DNA from: Candidatus Coatesiibacteriota bacterium
GTDB taxonomy: Bacteria > B130-G9
Assembly: GCA_003647755.1 (NCBI GenBank)
Contig: QMNL01000062.1
Location: 1-7,777 of the forward strand
Direction of reading: 5' to 3'
Length of the DNA: 7,777 bases
The notes beneath the pieces were generated by a model. The model ran no database searches and was not told the origin of the DNA. It worked only from the letters and a program-made list of their open reading frames with translations. This document shows, piece by piece, positions 6,717 through 7,777 of this stretch; positions within the stretch are counted from its first letter, which is position 1, and every line of letters begins with the position of its first letter. Position numbers and translations under genes: made by a program.

Positions 6717-7777
6717 ATGAGCCTTTTGTCCTACGCCAAGACTTATGCTCTGAGGCGCCTGTTCCAGGTTATCTATCACGTTACGTTCAGGTGTAACGCA
6801 AGGTGTTCGTTCTGCTTCAACCTCAACAACCTGAACAAACGGCTCGACGAGGAGCTCTCGCTCGCGGAGGTCGAGCGCTTCAGCAGGAGCATGCCCCGGT
6901 TCGAGTGGCTGATGGTCTCAGGCGGCGAGCCATTTCTGCGTAACGATCTGCCCGATATACTGGCCGCCTTCGCAAGACACAACGCCGTCAAGCACATTAC
7001 AGTCCCGACAAACGCGATAGCCAGGCAGAAGGTGCTCGATATGGCCCCCGAACTCATCAAGGCCTGCCCTGACTCAACCATCTCGATAGTCCTCTCGCTC
7101 GACGCAATCGGCAAGCTGCACGACGATATGCGGGGCGTTCCCGGCACCTTCGACAAGGTCATCTCAGTTCTCGAATCGCTGAAGGAGTTGAGGGAGAAGC
7201 AACCCCGGCTGTCGCTCAAGGTCGAGACGGTGGTGTCGGACGACAACATTGGACAGATAAGGGACCTCATCGAGTTCGTTCGTGGGTTGGACACAGACCT
7301 TCACATAATTGACATCGTGCGAGGTGATTTCAGAAATTGGCGGCAGGAGTTCCCCGGCCACTATGACGTTGATAGCGTCGTCAAAGAGTCGTTCCGTGTG
7401 CTCCGACGGTCAAGGGGCTACGCCGCCCTGAATGAGCACGCGCCCTGCCTTGCCGGGGTGAGCAAGGCCGTCCAGGCCGAATACTTCGATCTCTTGCCCA
7501 GGCTTGTCAAGGGCCAGCGCATCACAAAATGCCTCGCCGGCAGAATGACGCTCGTGCTATATCCCCGAGGAGACGTCGCAGCTTGCGAGGTCCTGCCAAC
7601 AGTTGCAAACATCCGCGACTTCAACCTCGATTACCGCACCACGATCGCATCTGAGCCGTTTCGCCAGCAGGTCAGCGCAATCCGCACAAACCGCTGCACC
7701 TGCTTCCACCCCTGCTATCAAACGGTCAACATCCTCTTCTCGCCTCGGCATCTGATCAAGGTGTTACTGAGAAGGAA
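6717..7777 (+). CDS. Radical SAM enzyme with SPASM/twitch-like C-terminal cysteine cluster (3' end cut)
   Basis: From ATG 6717 the frame is open for 353 codons to the right edge with no stop. It has the radical SAM CxxxCxxC motif as C26, C30, C33 (FRCNARCSFC), which binds the 4Fe-4S cluster that cleaves S-adenosylmethionine, and the SAM-contact motif SGGEP (68-72). A second cysteine set follows: C272 (KCLAG), C290 (GDVAACE), C327, C329 and C333 (RCTCFHPCY). This pattern resembles SPASM/twitch domains, which hold auxiliary Fe-S clusters in peptide-, protein- or small-molecule-modifying enzymes. The substrate is unknown; no small precursor peptide gene is visible. ATG 6717 is the only usable start, since an in-frame TGA lies at 6681 with no ATG, GTG or TTG between. 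No Shine-Dalgarno sequence is present before it. The gene is divergent from the glycosyltransferase genes with 131 bp between them. Confidence 0.88.
   Translation, partial: MSLLSYAKTYALRRLFQVIYHVTFRCNARCSFCFNLNNLNKRLDEELSLAEVERFSRSMPRFEWLMVSGGEPFLRNDLPDILAAFARHNAVKHITVPTNAIARQKVLDMAPELIKACPDSTISIVLSLDAIGKLHDDMRGVPGTFDKVISVLESLKELREKQPRLSLKVETVVSDDNIGQIRDLIEFVRGLDTDLHIIDIVRGDFRNWRQEFPGHYDVDSVVKESFRVLRRSRGYAALNEHAPCLAGVSKAVQAEYFDLLPRLVKGQRITKCLAGRMTLVLYPRGDVAACEVLPTVANIRDFNLDYRTTIASEPFRQQVSAIRTNRCTCFHPCYQTVNILFSPRHLIKVLLRR

Noticed and set aside
6776..7294. 172-residue minus-strand open frame rich in serine
   Set aside because: It is the antisense frame of the radical SAM gene, whose cysteine motifs and SGGEP are on the plus strand.

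Overview
The window reads as chromosomal DNA of a Gram-negative bacterium. It carries a family 9 glycosyltransferase (heptosyltransferase type), a lipid-linked-sugar GT-C glycosyltransferase, and the start of a polysaccharide flippase, which together indicate an envelope glycan locus. Codon use is GC-leaning, ATG and GTG starts are both used, and genes are tightly packed. I cannot name the species. The gene mix, including a cytoplasmic GH57 enzyme with a C-terminal beta domain and a BatD/DUF4381-like membrane protein, would fit deltaproteobacterial or uncultivated candidate-phylum lineages, but this is inference only.

Layout. Five genes lie on the minus strand, transcribed right to left from about 6.6 kb to the left edge: a GT9 glycosyltransferase (5449-6585), a GT-C membrane glycosyltransferase (3746-5452, overlapping the previous gene by ATGA), a 204-bp gap, a BatD/DUF4381-like membrane protein (2489-3541), a GH57 glycoside hydrolase (286-2499, overlapping the previous gene by 11 bp), and the N-terminus of a flippase (1-273, cut by the window edge). 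A good sigma70-type promoter (TTGATG, 17-bp spacer, TATATT) sits just upstream of the GT9 gene. On the plus strand, divergently arranged, is a radical SAM gene with a C-terminal SPASM-like cysteine cluster (6717 to the right edge, no stop in the window).

How the genes may work together. GT9 and GT-C enzymes would add sugars to a lipid-linked or lipopolysaccharide-type acceptor, on the cytoplasmic and outer faces of the inner membrane respectively. The flippase would move a lipid-linked glycan across that membrane. The GH57 enzyme has no signal peptide and should act on an alpha-glucan in the cytoplasm. Its translation appears coupled to the BatD-like protein upstream, and the flippase follows 12 bp downstream, so these three probably form a unit. 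The substrates, and the target of the radical SAM enzyme, cannot be read from this sequence. I see no RNA genes, CRISPR arrays, insertion sequences or convincing terminators. Long plus-strand reading frames between positions 170 and 6637 are antisense shadows of these genes.
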